Shown: in pieces, positions 22,061 through 33,353 of the stretch
How positions within the stretch are numbered: position 1 is the first letter of the stretch
Layout of the letters: each line of letters opens with the position of its first letter
Source of the DNA: Aricia agestis
Lineage: Eukaryota > Arthropoda > Insecta > Lepidoptera > Lycaenidae
NCBI RefSeq assembly: GCF_905147365.1
Contig: NC_056422.1
Coordinates: 7,132,501 to 7,196,500, forward strand
Length of the DNA: 64,000 nt
Direction: 5' to 3'
Made by a program: the position numbers and the translations under genes
Notes under the pieces: model-generated
Seen by the model: only the letters and a program-made list of their open reading frames with translations
What the model was told of the DNA's origin: nothing
Databases searched by the model: none

Positions 22061-23915
22061 ATGGCCTTCCGCAACTTCTGTGTCTGCGTTCTGCTTGCTT
22101 TGGTAAGTTTCATTATGAATATAATTAGTAATATAATCAGGTCATTATATTACTCATTATAATATATACTTATAGGTATATATAGCTTTGCTTTGATGAG
22201 TTCAATTTAGAAGAATTAGGTACTATTTCACCACTTATTGATAAGTGCCGGATAGGCTATTCACAAATTATCCGACAGATCATCAGTATATGTCAGATAA
22301 GTTGTGTGTGTTGTGTGTGTGTGTTGTGTGTGTGTGTGTGTAGCCTATCCGACACTTATCAGGAAGTGGTGAAACTGGCTCTTAATAAAATAACTGCCTA
22401 GGATACAATTAAATAGATAACATTAGATATCTTTCAGGAGCAATGGTTTTCAGACATACTTCACTATTAAGCTTGATGATAATGACCATGATAATGATCT
22501 TGATGGATGGTGCCATGATTGGCAGGATGAGAGCATAGCTGTCGGCTGTCTACAGTAAATTTAAGAGTCGAAATCGATTTTAAGTATCAGAGGTGACGAA
22601 TCTACATATTGTTCTTGTTGTATAGTCCATAATTGGCCGACGTAAAGAGCCCATGTCATATTTAAACAGAATTTGCTTTTTATATTTTTTTCCTAAAAAC
22701 CAAATGCCTCCTTTTACCATCTTTCAGGCAGTGGGAAACGTCATCACGGCTGAGGAGGAGAGGTTTTGGCCCATGTCTTTCAACCCCTTGGACTTCTTCA
22801 ACATGTTCTTCAGCGGTAGCATCGGTAACAGCTCCCGAACCAAGAGGGCCTTACCTTACTTCGCCAGCTGCAACTATACCAATTCTAGCCAGGTGAGAAG
22901 AGACTTGATACTCATTAGTAAACGAATATGTTTACTTATGACACCTGTTGCGGGAATGCCCATTTTTACTTATAATGGGATTCGGTCGCTGTTGGGTGCA
23001 ATGCTTTTAACCAATCAAGCCCCATAAGCTCACCGGTGAGCGAGACACAATAGAATAACAATAGATTTCCAAGAATCCACGATCGAAGGATTAAATTCCT
23101 TATTATAAAACTACCTCTACAACTTTTCTACAGTCACTTATGTCTTCAGCCAGTAACCGCAATGCAGAACATAAGCGACTATAATTTGACGACCTCTGTG
23201 GCTCAGTTGGTGGGCTGTTGGTAGCTCAAGCCGGGGGTCGCGGGTTCGAATCCCGCCGACGGAACAAAAAGTTTTCAAAGTTCCTGGGTCATGGATGTGT
23301 ATTAAATATGTGTATCATATAATAAAAATCTTAAATATATGTATAGTATAAAAGTATTAAATATATTTCCGTTATCTGGTACCCGTAGCACAAGTCCTTC
23401 AGGTACTTAGCATGGGGCCAGACTGACGCCAGAAGCGTCCATAGATATAAAATATCTATGGACGCTTCACACCACGTCAGTCTTTGAAGTCGGAAACGTA
23501 TTAACCAAATTGTTTTTTGAAGGCGGAAACGTATTAACCAGATTGTTTTTGAAGCCGGAAACGTATTACCCAAATTATTTTTCAGGCCGGATTGCAATGC
23601 CGCGACTGTAACACAGCATCCCGCTGCTACCCCAACAACAGGGCGCTAGTGAGGTCCTGCAGCGGGTTCTTTCCGTACTGCAACAACGGCCGCTGCTCCT
23701 TCCAGCCCGGACCGCTGTGCAGCTCCGGCTCGTCCAGCTCCGGATCTGGATCCGGATCTGGATCTGGATCTGGATCTGGATCTGGATCTGGATCTGGATC
23801 TGGATCCGGATCGGGATCTGGATCCGGATCTGGATCCGGATCCGGCTCCGGATCTGGATCCGGGTCCGGCTCCGACAGCTCCAACTCCAGTAGCACCAAC
23901 TCTACCTCCGGCTAA
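22061..23915 (+). CDS. Secreted cysteine-rich protein with expanded Ser-Gly tail, tandem gene 3
   Basis: Exons 22061-22102, 22728-22892 and 23586-23915, all GT/AG and phase 0, encode 178 residues. Exon 1 is identical in protein to genes 1 and 2. Exon 2 is more diverged at its start (AVGNVITAEEERFWPMSFNP) but identical from SIGNSSRTKRALPYF onward, keeping the furin-type site. Exon 3 keeps all cysteines and reads PNNRALVRSC where genes 1 and 2 have PNNMALVRSC. The Ser-Gly tail is greatly expanded (about two dozen SG pairs) by a GGATCT/GGATCC hexanucleotide array, then ends SNSSSTNSTSG as in the others. Same family as gene 1, and the most diverged of the three. Ser-Gly repeats can carry glycosaminoglycan chains in other proteins; whether these do is unknown. 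Confidence 0.85.
22213..22383. mobile_element. MITE in intron 1 of gene 3, with a (TG)n
   Basis: TTTCACCACTTATTGATAAG near the left end, inverse CTTATCAGGAAGTGGTGAAA at the right, with GTGTGT repeats between. Solo left ends are in intron 1 of genes 1 and 2 (about 3945 and 11490). A related full element is at 29257-29412. Confidence 0.65.
23188..23460 (+). mobile_element. tRNA-derived SINE (family C) in intron 2 of gene 3
   Basis: Head GACGACCTCTGTGGCTCAGT with B box GGGTTCGAATCCC, body TCAAAGTTCCTGGGTCATGG, end GGCCAGACTGACG. A second copy is at 38498-38715. The 3' end forms a hairpin with 23455-23490 (GCGTCCATAGATA and its inverse). Confidence 0.75.
23483..23585 (+). repeat. Tandem repeats of about 33 bp leading into the exon 3 acceptor
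   Basis: Three units of the form GAAGCCGGAAACGTATTAAC plus CAAATTGTTTTT run straight into the splice acceptor at 23585. Genes 1 and 2 have two units (about 4880-4946 and 12340-12406). Each internal unit ends in a pyrimidine tract plus AAG or GAG, a potential decoy 3' splice site. Confidence 0.75.
23735..23878 (+). repeat. GGATCT/GGATCC hexanucleotide array coding for Ser-Gly
   Basis: In-frame array within exon 3 of gene 3. The homologous arrays in gene 1 (about 5095-5130) and gene 2 (about 12555-12582) are much shorter. Confidence 0.95.
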
Positions 23916-25140
23916 ATGTAAAGGTGAGTGCACTGAACCTCGGACTCGCATAGTAATTATGTACTTTGCGACAGCAACGCAACAGGCCTTTGATAGCTGC
24001 AGTCATTGTACCATCGAGGAAATTGATTCCTATGCAGTTGACGGACCTACGGCATGCGGTCAACTTATGTCAATAATTCAATGTTAGCTGTGATCGGTCA
24101 ATATGGGTTTGACATAACGCGACCAAATTACTTAGGTCTCCCATCTGCCTAGGAATCAACTTCTCTGATAGTACAATATTTGCTATTTGTTTTTTTTTCA
24201 CGGTCACGAGGAGCGCGGGAGAATCCGGGTCTCCTTATGGGCCGGCCCATAAGGATACTTATATCCAACTTTACTGTGGTGTTTGCTGTTTGTCAAAAAT
24301 AATTTGACAGATAAAGTAAATATCGCGCAATAGCTGCTATCAAATACCTGTTGCATTGCTGTCGCAAGATACGTAATCTTCTGATGATTCTGCTATTTCC
24401 GTACAATTAATATTACCTTAAAGTGATAGCTAACTTTCGGAGCTTGCGCATTTTTGCTGTCAGTTTTACCACAGTCATGGCTGTAACTGATGGATAACCT
24501 ACGACATATAAGTAAGAGCGTGACAGACGGTTGCATGAGGTTGATCGACGAAAATCTGGATATCTTGATTTTAGCTTCATGCAACCATCAGTCACGGGTT
24601 TTTGAGAGAGTGTTGTCACAATGATGAAAAAACAAAATAGGAAAAAATTAGAAACGTATACCTTTAAAAATTTTGGCTTTGACTGACATAAAACTGAAGA
24701 GAATTGAGTGATCGTCTAATACCATTCGTCAGTCCATCAGTCACCATCAATCAAACATAATTCATGATTGACGGAATTCAGAATTGTCGCTTGCATGAGC
24801 GTGTAATGGATGCCTTAGACTATTATTCTTCATTATTGTCTGTTCAAAATAGGCATTTAGCACGTTTAGAATATATTCTCTCTTCTTGCAATTACTATTG
24901 TAAGTTTATGTTCAGATTCATTAAGGTTCTATTACTAAATGCACTCGATCTAATCATTCATATTTTGTTTTTCAGACGCGGCTGGTTACGTTTTTGCGAA
25001 AACTCCGATTTACATCATTCAATTAAATAATTTTCAAATTTAGTTAACCCTATCTAAATATGGTCAATTATTGTAATTCCTATTGACACTCGTATAATTG
25101 GTGTGAAAATAAATAAACATTTTCGAACATTACCTTTTTA
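23916..25140 (+). other. Gene 3 3' UTR with intron and poly(A) signal
   Basis: Donor GTGAGT at 23924, acceptor TTTTTCAG ending 24975, last exon from 24976 (ACGCGGCTGGTTACG), AATAAA at 25108-25117. The intron holds a GTACC/GGTAC-ended MITE at 24008-24174. The intron lacks the MITE of genes 1 and 2 together with about 200 bp around its site. Confidence 0.7.
24008..24174. mobile_element. MITE (GTACTATCAGAGAAGTTGAT family)
   Basis: Ends GTACCATCGAGGAAATTGAT and, reversed, GTACTATCAGAGAAGTTGAT. Further copies: 47087-47249, and a compound copy at 30968-31272. Confidence 0.75.
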
Positions 25141-26582
25141 ATTTATCCTTTCCAACTCCTATACTATTTTCAGTCTCTAATTCTCACATTTAATGTAAAG
25201 ATTTTACTGTTTATGAATGCATTTAAGTATGAATTTTAAGTTTTTTAATCTTTTTTCTCTTGCGATTTGGACAGCTAAACAATTTCAATAAGTGAAACAT
25301 ATTCAGTTAGAAATAATCGCTTTAAAATTTCAAAACCTTTTATAAAATGTAGAGTAGAAATTAGATTTATCATTTCACCAATATATAGTAATATTATTAT
25401 AGAAGGTTTTTGCTAATATATGCATTATTTGCATCTTAAATATTTTAATAAACATTATTTGCCTGTCATCTACTTAATAATTTAAAAAACTGTTTTGTTT
25501 AGCTAATTATAGTTATTTTTAATTAAGTTAAGAACACTGAACAACCTTCTGTTATTGAGAGCTTAAAATTATTGCCTTGGAGTAAAAATAGGATATTACA
25601 TAAAAAAAGTTATTAAAATAATAGGAAACACATAAAATGTGAAAGGTTATTTATTATTATCCTCCAACGTGTTGTAGAGTATTTACGACCGCGGGGAGCT
25701 ATTTCGTACAAAGCCTCCAAAGCCTTTTAGGTCATAGAGACATTACGATTAGAAAAAAGTTTGTATATTTCTGACTTATCGTTATGTAAGATTTTAGACG
25801 ATTGATAACCACGATTGCTATCACAATTGCTACAGTGTGGCATAAAAACTAAGCGAAGAAAGTATAAGCACATGTAAATTGTACAATCTACATTGTATAG
25901 TCGACAAACGTTTAACTTGTAGAGTCTACAAGTTGGCCGTTTATGGACAAGCCCTGGAAAAAATTGGCAGGGAGGTTTAATTGCAGGTGGTTATGAACCT
26001 TTGAATAGAAAGAATAATAATTATTTCGGTTAAGAATATTTGTTTGTAATATTGCGCATGACAGGATAAATTTTATCCCTATAAAAACAAAAATACCTCT
26101 CTCCAGGTTTTTAAAAACCTGTATATTTTGTCCATAACCGGCCAACTTGTAGAGTTTACACGTACTTACACTTTCTTTCCTTAGATTTAGTGCGACACTT
26201 TGAACTTCTGAAAATCTGAATACACCTTTATTCTTAAGCGGCCTTTCCACCCATTATTGACAAAATAATATGCAGTAGATTATGTAGGTTACTGATTATT
26301 TATAATAACACTAAGATTGTATCTTTCTATTATGGTCTTGGCATGAAAAATTTAGAAATATTTAAACATTATAATATGGTTTCTTAGTACTTGGACAAGA
26401 AAAATCTAAAGACTCTTTCTACTCGAATGGAGCCATTTTAACACCATTTTCTAGCGCGGATATTGTACTCTTGACCAAGCTATTGTCAATTCAAGATAGA
26501 ACCTTATTGAATGGACTGAAAACGATATCAGGTTTCTGAAAAGCTAGTTGAGTGGCGAGTGGAAAAGGATGTATAATATCCA
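25141..26582. other. No gene seen
   Basis: Up to about 25345 this is the tail of duplicated unit 3, matching 9065-9200. Beyond that it is AT-rich, with an inverted pair of GGCC(A)ACTTGTAGAGT phrases near 25915 and 26140. No convincing exon. Confidence 0.5.
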
Positions 26583-26938
26583 TATCCACACTAATATTAT
26601 AAATGCGAAAGTGTGTCTGTCTGTCTGTCCATCTATCTGACTGTTTGTCTGTTACCTCTTCACGCTTAAACCGCTGAGATACCTTGAGTCCCGGAAAAGG
26701 ACATAGGATAGTTTTTATCCCGGATGATCCATGCGTCGGATGGGCATGTAAAAAGTCGGTCCTGCGCCTGATCTCTCGCCAGTCGTGTCGGTCTTCCGTC
26801 CCACTGGGTTATGAGAGTAAAGGAATAGAGAGTGCTCTTGTGTACTGCGCACACACCTGGGTACTATAAAATTACTCCTGCGTACCTGGCCCGGTTTCAA
26901 TGAAACCAGCCACCGTCACCGAAACCGGTGTGGGGAGT
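26583..26938 (+). mobile_element. SINE family B fragment inserted in an interspersed repeat
   Basis: 26583-26722 is the TCTGTTACCTCTTCACGCTT / AAAGGACATAGGATA repeat. From 26723 a 5'-truncated SINE B body (GATGATCCATGCGTCGGATG) runs to GTGTGGGGAG. Confidence 0.75.
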
Positions 26939-27752
26939 ATTATAAGAGAAAGAAGTCGTATATTTTTCATCGATCCCAAGTTAAATTGGTTTGTAGTCAC
27001 AGAATAGGTACATATTAGATATAATAAAATAAAAATACATTTTTGTCTTTTTATCTAATTATATAAAGTATATAATATTATTGTGTCTATTACAATAAAA
27101 CCTTTTTTCATTGTAGTTGTGAAGTGTACACACTACACAAAGACTTACAAGTTCACATATCAGTTGAAAATCACGCCTCATGCCCTCACGAGTTGTTTAC
27201 AGTTATTGCACGAGTTATTGTATGAAATTGTATGAGACTTTATGAAATTGTATGAAAGGCTTTCACGAAGTTATTCCTCGGTTACAGAACATTGTTTCCA
27301 TTTGACTTGCATTAATATCGCTTCAGGGCTGAAACTTGAAATTGATTGTACTACATCTCAGTTTGTCATTCTTCGTATTGATGGTATCGTTATTTAAAAT
27401 ATGTTTACTGTAGTAACGCAGTAAGTCTACCTTTTAAATAATCTTAAAAGGTAGATCCTATTAAAATTATTTAAAAGAAAAAAACGCAACATTTTCTTAC
27501 AGAAACTCTTGGAAGCTACGTTTTACATGGAGTTGTACCTCAGTCTGCTTATGCCTTTATAAAATGTATAATGCTTCATTACCATCCAATTCATAATTCA
27601 TTTATCGCCATCAAATATATTATGAGTAATTAAAAATAACCTAAATTCTAGCATAGGCTAAGGAAATTCTAGGTAGTAATAATAATAATTTATCAGCCAT
27701 GATAAAAGTGCCATCCCTGAACAAGAAAAACAATAATGTCCACTCATACGAG
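26939..27752. other. No gene seen
   Basis: AT-rich sequence with a short inverted repeat at about 27430-27466 (CTACCTTTTA / TAAAAGGTAG). No homology to the other units recognised. Confidence 0.5.
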
Positions 27753-27760
27753 TATATAAA
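27753..27760 (+). promoter_or_regulatory. TATA box of gene 4
   Basis: TATATAAA, 45 bases before the ATG at 27806. Confidence 0.6.
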
Positions 27761-27805
27761 GAGCTGTTACTACTTTACCTAAGCTTGCAGCTAAGTTCAA
27801 ACAAT

Positions 27806-30800
27806 ATGACTGCAACAAATCAAATGCTTTTTCATATCTTTCTGGCTACGGTAAGAATTTTGACAATGTATTAATTAGAAATAATCTGAAATAACTATAA
27901 TTTTATTTGATAATATTCTCATTCAGGTGCTAGTAAATGCGTTACTAGAAACTTCTGTAGCATATGAACATGGTCCAGAACATGATGAAGATCCAAAGCA
28001 TCATCACAGCGATGCAGCAAATGAAACTGATGGTCATGAACGAAAATTCCATTGGCCTAGCTCAGTGACCATAGGAATTCATCGTGAAGCAAATGTCGAT
28101 GGGCCAGACCATTCTAATCCAGGAAATGACACTGTTGATGGGGCTAGGAAATTCCATTGGCCAAGTTCTGCCTCTTTAACTATCCATCGTGCTGGCCAAG
28201 TCGATTCAGATGCTGCAAGACAAATGGATGGACCAAATGCTCCAGGAAACTACACAGATGGTGAAAGAAAATTTCACTGGCCAGGCTCAGTAAGCTTTGA
28301 AATCCATCGTGAAGCAAAAGTCGACGGACCAGACCATCCAACTCCAGGGAATGACACTGAAGATGGTGAAAGAAGATTCCGTTGGCCGAGCTCAATGGGT
28401 TTCACAATCAGTCGCGCTGGACCAGCAATGCATCATGGGAATCCACTAGCACCAGAAGGTGACAAACCTGACCAAGAGGATAAGTCATTCGGATTCTCAC
28501 CGGTATTAGTGCCATGCAATCATACAACTCAGGTTCGTAATTTTACTTAACCAGCCGCAGTCAAAGACATTTAACGGGCCTAGTCTATATATATAAAACT
28601 CAAAGGTGACTGACTGATTGACATAGTGATCTATCAACGCACAGCCCAAACCACTGGACGGATCGGGCTGAAATTTGGCATGCAGGTAGATGTTATGACG
28701 TAGGCATCCGCTAAGAAAGGATTTTGATAAATTCCACCCCAAAGGGTTCAAATAGGGGGTGAAAGTTTGTATATAATAATACTTCTTAACGCGAGCGAAG
28801 CCGCGGGCAAAAGCTCGTACCTAATAATTTGACAGAAACTGTATGCAAATTGTTGTAAAAATCATTTAAGTTACATAATCGTTTAATCTCTCTGAGTGTG
28901 GCTGTTAGTGTATATCCATAGTTTAAACTTTACCCGTTGCATTAAATGTAACAAAGCTTAAAAATAAAATATCCGAAGAGAAATTCGGAAGTACAGAAAG
29001 TAAAATTATGTTGAAAGTATGACGCGAATAACAATTTATCAAATGGCCTAACAAAGAAATTCTTTAGCTAACGAATTTGTTCCTAGGTATTTGAGGCGAA
29101 TAATTCTTTGATGTTAATGTTCAGCATTAGGCAAGTAATTCCTTTTGAAGAAATGTTTTAAAGTTTATTAATATTAATTTTGCATCACAAAGGCTGAGGC
29201 ACATCATAAATATAAACCTTATGAGAGATTTGCTATAGGAAAAATATTATATACTTAGGGCCTGTTTAACCACTTTCAGATAAAGTTCCGAATAGGCTAT
29301 TCAAAAATTTTTCGACAGATTCTCCATACTTGATCTGTCAAGTTAAAAATTGGTGGATAGCCTTATGTCTGTGCCTATTCGTCACTTATCAGGAAGTGGT
29401 AAAACAGGCCCTTAGTCTCGTTCTATTTTGTTGTATGTATATCTCGTTATTGTTAATACCTATTACATGACGCCCGCAACTCCGTTGCGCCATAATTCGT
29501 TTATCGCGCGGAAACCGTATATTTTCCGGGATAAAAAATATCCCATGTCCTTTATCGGAACTCAACATATTTCCATACCAAATTGCAGAAAAATTGGTTC
29601 ACTGATTTGGGCGTGAAGAGGTAAAAGACACACACACTTTAGCATGTATATTATTAAAGATATAAATTTAAAGGGGACAAGATGATATTCAACACAGTTT
29701 CTGAAAGTGTCTGCCTAATTTACTTTATTTACCATGACCTGACCCAAGGTTCGATTGTGCTGGCACAATAAGTCTGTGCTCATTAGGGCGCATTTTTATA
29801 ACGGCCGTTCCCAATATTTGATCTATCTCTGGTTTTGCCCTACTAGAGATAGGAATAGCTCACATTAGACATTAGAGACATATATTTTATGTCAACTGTG
29901 AGCTATTCCTATCTCTAGTAGGGCAAAACCAGAGATAGATCAAATATTGGGAACGGCCGTTAGTCGTTAACTCGTACGGTATACAGCATACGTGGAGTCT
30001 ATGACAACGAATGGCGCATGTCTATTGGTCGTGCCATGATCTCCCGCACCCCACATGCGTGCCCTATCGACCAGTGAAAATGCGCCATTACAGTTAGTGT
30101 CACGAATATGTCTGTCTTAATACAGTAGGGCCTTGATAGTCCGTACCGCTGACTAATCGAGGGTAATCCGAATACCTCTATAATCCGAACGACCTCCCTT
30201 CACAAATCACTCCTATGACCGCGCCGCGCCGCCGCATTCTAGTGCCGAGAATCGAGATAGACGTCTTAAGAGGCCGGGTACCATCGAAATTCTCATACAT
30301 ACGTAATACCAAAAGCATTTTCTCATACGGAAATATTTAACATTTTTCAGCTTAAAATAGTAATTACTTAGGTTTCTGCTTAAAAATTTACTACAAAATA
30401 TTTAAACACAAAAAAATATAGTGAAACACCAAAAATATATAAATAAATAGTTTTACTACAAAATATTTAAACTTTAGAAAATGTATAATATTATTCAACG
30501 TCTGAAATGACGTCATTGGGCTTCGGCTTGACTGAGCATGCCATCTCGCTCGGTCTCAAGATCTCCAAAATCTTTTATTCAGAGTTAATTTTTAACATTT
30601 TTTTTCTGAACGTCGAAACTACTCGGTGCCTATCACCGGTTTGGAAACTAACCCGGCGACCACGCAAATTCCCAAAAATATTAACAATAACACCTGACTT
30701 ATGTTTGTAAGTTTCGATTATCCACAGGCCGGCCATAGATGTGCTGACTGCACCCACACCCTGCTGTGTTACTCCAACAACCTGGGTGTCAAACGCGACT

Positions 30801-30877
30801 GCGGCCCGCGGTACTGTGATGATGGGAGATGCTCCTCGCAACCCACTGCCAATTGTGCCGACGCATCAAACGAATAA
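27806..30877 (+). CDS. Secreted repeat protein with the same cysteine domain (gene 4)
   Basis: Exons 27806-27850, 27927-28532 and 30728-30877 (GT/AG, phase 0) give 266 residues. The signal peptide is MTATNQMLFHIFLATVLVN onward. Exon 2 encodes a His-rich start and four repeats of 35-40 residues. Each has a sequon (NET, NDT, NYT, NDT), then DG-ER/K, then F[HR]WP[SG]S, four residues, and I[HS]R. Units 1 and 3 share IHREA-VDGPDH and units 2 and 4 share RAG, so a two-unit block was duplicated. Exon 2 ends PCNHTTQ, as genes 1-3 end SCNYTNSSQ. Exon 3 encodes RCADCTHTLLCYSNNLG and CDDGRCSSQP, with all seven cysteines aligned to the tandem genes. There is no RTKR site and no Ser-Gly tail. The shared introns, cysteines and neighbourhood make it a diverged paralog. 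The repeat function is unknown: a processed peptide precursor and a structural glycoprotein are both possible. Confidence 0.8.
28585..28817. repeat. LINE 3'-end-like repeat in intron 2 of gene 4
   Basis: Begins TATATATATAAAACTCAAAG and ends GCGAGCGAAGCCGCGGGCAA, a form common at insect LINE 3' ends. A further repeat piece (minus) lies at 29465-29650. Confidence 0.6.
29257..29412. mobile_element. MITE in intron 2 of gene 4
   Basis: Ends GGGCCTGTTTAACCACTTTC and, reversed, GGGCCTGTTTTACCACTTCC, flanked by TTA. Related to the element in intron 1 of gene 3. Confidence 0.75.
29801..29960. mobile_element. MITE with long perfect arms and TA duplication
   Basis: Arms of over 60 bases (ACGGCCGTTCCCAATATTTG and its inverse), flanked by TA on both sides, as for Tc1/mariner-type insertions. 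Confidence 0.8.
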
Positions 30878-30967
30878 TGTAACTTTTAATATGCTATCTG
30901 TAAATCTATATGTATCTAATTCTAGTATGAAGCCAGGCCAGCTGGAGAGCTATTTTGTACTGCTTAT

Positions 30968-31272
30968 GTACCATCGAGGAAATTAATCCTAGGCAGTTGA
31001 CGGACGTACGTCATGTGGTCGGCTTATGTCAATTCTATGTTAGCTGTGATCGGTCGAACGGGTTTGACATTGCTTAGGTCCGCCATCTGCCTAGGAATCA
31101 ACTTCTCTGATAGTACTATCAGAGAAGTTGATTGATTGCGGATTGACAGCCGGCAGATTGCGACTAATATTGAATTAGCACAAACAAACCAAATGACGTA
31201 GGTCCGTCAACTGCCTATGAGTACTTGTACTATTATCTATTCTGTGCTATGAGTCAATTTCTTCAATGGTAC
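30968..31272. mobile_element. Compound MITE downstream of gene 4
   Basis: Two GTACTATCAGAGAAGTTGAT-family units meet at a shared end near 31090-31130. If gene 4 has a 3' UTR intron like its paralogs, this would lie in it. Confidence 0.65.
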
Positions 31273-31451
31273 TTGAGCAGTACACACTAGCCCCTATTTC
31301 CTTACTCTAGTAAGTCTAATTGTTTTTTGGTTTTATTTTTTTTTTTGTTTTTTTTTTGGTTTTTTTTTTAGTAAGTCTAGTAAGTAGTAAATAATATTAG
31401 TGAGATATTTATGTGGATTCTTCTAAATGAATTCTTGTTATTTTTTCAGAT

Positions 31452-31530
31452 TTAAAAACATCTACCAAATAATACCAAATGCTGTTATACTGTTACCGAA
31501 TTGTTAAACCAGAATTTATCAATAAATATA
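31452..31530 (+). other. Possible last 3' UTR exon of gene 4
   Basis: TTATTTTTTCAG followed by ATTTAAAAACATC and AATAAA at 31520. It resembles the position of the last exon in genes 1-3, but its sequence is not similar and no clear donor was identified. Confidence 0.3.
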
Positions 31531-33353
31531 ATCACGCAAAGTATATTTTATTTTTACTATTGACATATTAATAAGGTTATAAAATAGAAACTTAAAAAGA
31601 AAATGGATAACGCAAAACGAAAAAGGTTTACTGTTCCTTAGTACCTAATTTACTTCTGAATATGCATATTCAGAAAATGTAACTAGATCAAACCTTTTGT
31701 TATAAAATTGATTCATTATTCGTCACTTGTTTCTGACATATCTAACAAACGCCTACGTGTTGCCATTTATGTAACAGCGACATATTTTTAGAATTTAGCC
31801 TGTGGTATTCAAAGCACGTGCACTGTGCAGATGGATAATTACACTCATATTTCACAACACGTTTTCCCTACATTTTCCGCGTCAGCACGTCTTTTGTTCA
31901 AACGATTTAACCCGGCCGCACATTGTCCGAAATTTCTGCAAACAGTTGAACGTCCGCGCTGTCTCTTACATTTTGCACTGAGCCGAGTGAACTCGAACTC
32001 GCCGGAAGGATATTTCGGATAGTGTGCGGGGTGGCGCGGCGGTCCGGCGAAATTCAACTGTTTCTGATCAGAATTCGGACAATGTGCGGCCGGGCTTAAG
32101 GTATTGGTTTGTAAAGAAAACTATTATCTCTCTCTTTGATACTTTTTACAAATGACAGTAACTAACGTCACATTAAGCGCTATATATAAAACTTTGAAAT
32201 ACATTTTTGAAACTCTTGTAATATAAATTCTTTTACATCAAAAATATAAGTAAATAAAATGGCATTAAACAAGGTAATTTAACGTTACAAAGGCTAAGAA
32301 AATTGTCTTAATATTTCAAAATTTCTATGGCCTATACGGGATAATTTTGATCTCACCCTGGTCGAATGAAACTAATCATTAATTAGCTTTGTAAATTGTA
32401 ACCAATCAGGATTTTAAAGGAATTCAAATGAAAATTTAAAAAAAAATCTGTCGTGAGTTTTTCTTTATTTACAATAAATAGGACACTAGAGTTAATCCAA
32501 CTAGTACTTATATTTAAAAATACATTTCGATAACGAATAGGACTTGTATAAGGAGACTACAATATAAATATTTTAAAATTATTATCCAAGTGGTCGCCAT
32601 ATTTTCGATTATTGTCCGAATCCTATAATTAGTGGATTCTATTAAAGCTTCAAGCTACAATAGGAGTCAAATCGAAAAGTTTAAGAATATAAAAATATTT
32701 AGTTTAATTTATTTGTCAAACACAGCTAAAATGGATGTTATTCCAAAGGAGGAAATTGTAGGTATACTTATTGTACAGATATGTGAATAGATAATAGATA
32801 TTAATGTTTAAAGCACACAATATTATTGTTTAACGAAATTCGGACGTCGAAAAGTGATGATGTAAAGAGAATTCCTTGATAACTGCTATGTAACAATTAC
32901 CTAATCATTAATCACATCAATTATTTGACTAGCTATTACATTAAAATAGACTTAATCTAATTTGCGATTGGCAACACAATTATATTACTATCTGATAGTC
33001 GTTATGTAATGGCCGAAGTCGTCTTTAGATCCCGAATGACTTACACCGCTAGCCTAATATAAAAGTTACAAGTTTTGATGTTACAACTATGGATATCAAG
33101 GAACATAACACAACTTTCATATATCAGGCCAATCAGGGTAAGTCCGGAAGAAGGTAAGCCCGGATAATTGAAGTAAACACTAAACCAGCGCAAGCTAAAA
33201 TACTTGCTAGCCTTACCTTGAATTATCCGGACTAGCTCTGAGTGCGAACTAACCCTGATTATCCCCATAATTCAATACAATTTGATATAATTGATAGAGT
33301 TCCTTAGACGGAGTTTAGCCGCGCAGCTGTCTGCCCAGCTTGCAAGCACACAG
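31531..33353. other. No confirmed gene; contains MITEs
   Basis: A TTAA-flanked MITE is at 31911-32095. A weak inverted element is at about 33127-33262 (AATCAGGGT ... ACCCTGATT). Two short ATG-plus-donor stretches (32260, 32731) are not supported by further exons. Confidence 0.5.
31911..32095. mobile_element. MITE with TTAA target duplication
   Basis: Ends CCCGGCCGCACATTGTCCGA and the inverse, with TTAA at 31907-31910 and 32096-32099. That pattern fits the piggyBac superfamily. Confidence 0.8.

Noticed and set aside
23188..23265. Second tRNA-like sequence (also 38498-38580)
   Set aside because: Repeated twice with the same long body and tail, so a SINE head rather than a tRNA gene.
23627..23899. 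Long Asp-Pro repeat frame on the minus strand
   Set aside because: It is the antisense reading of the Ser-Gly hexanucleotide array in exon 3 of gene 3.
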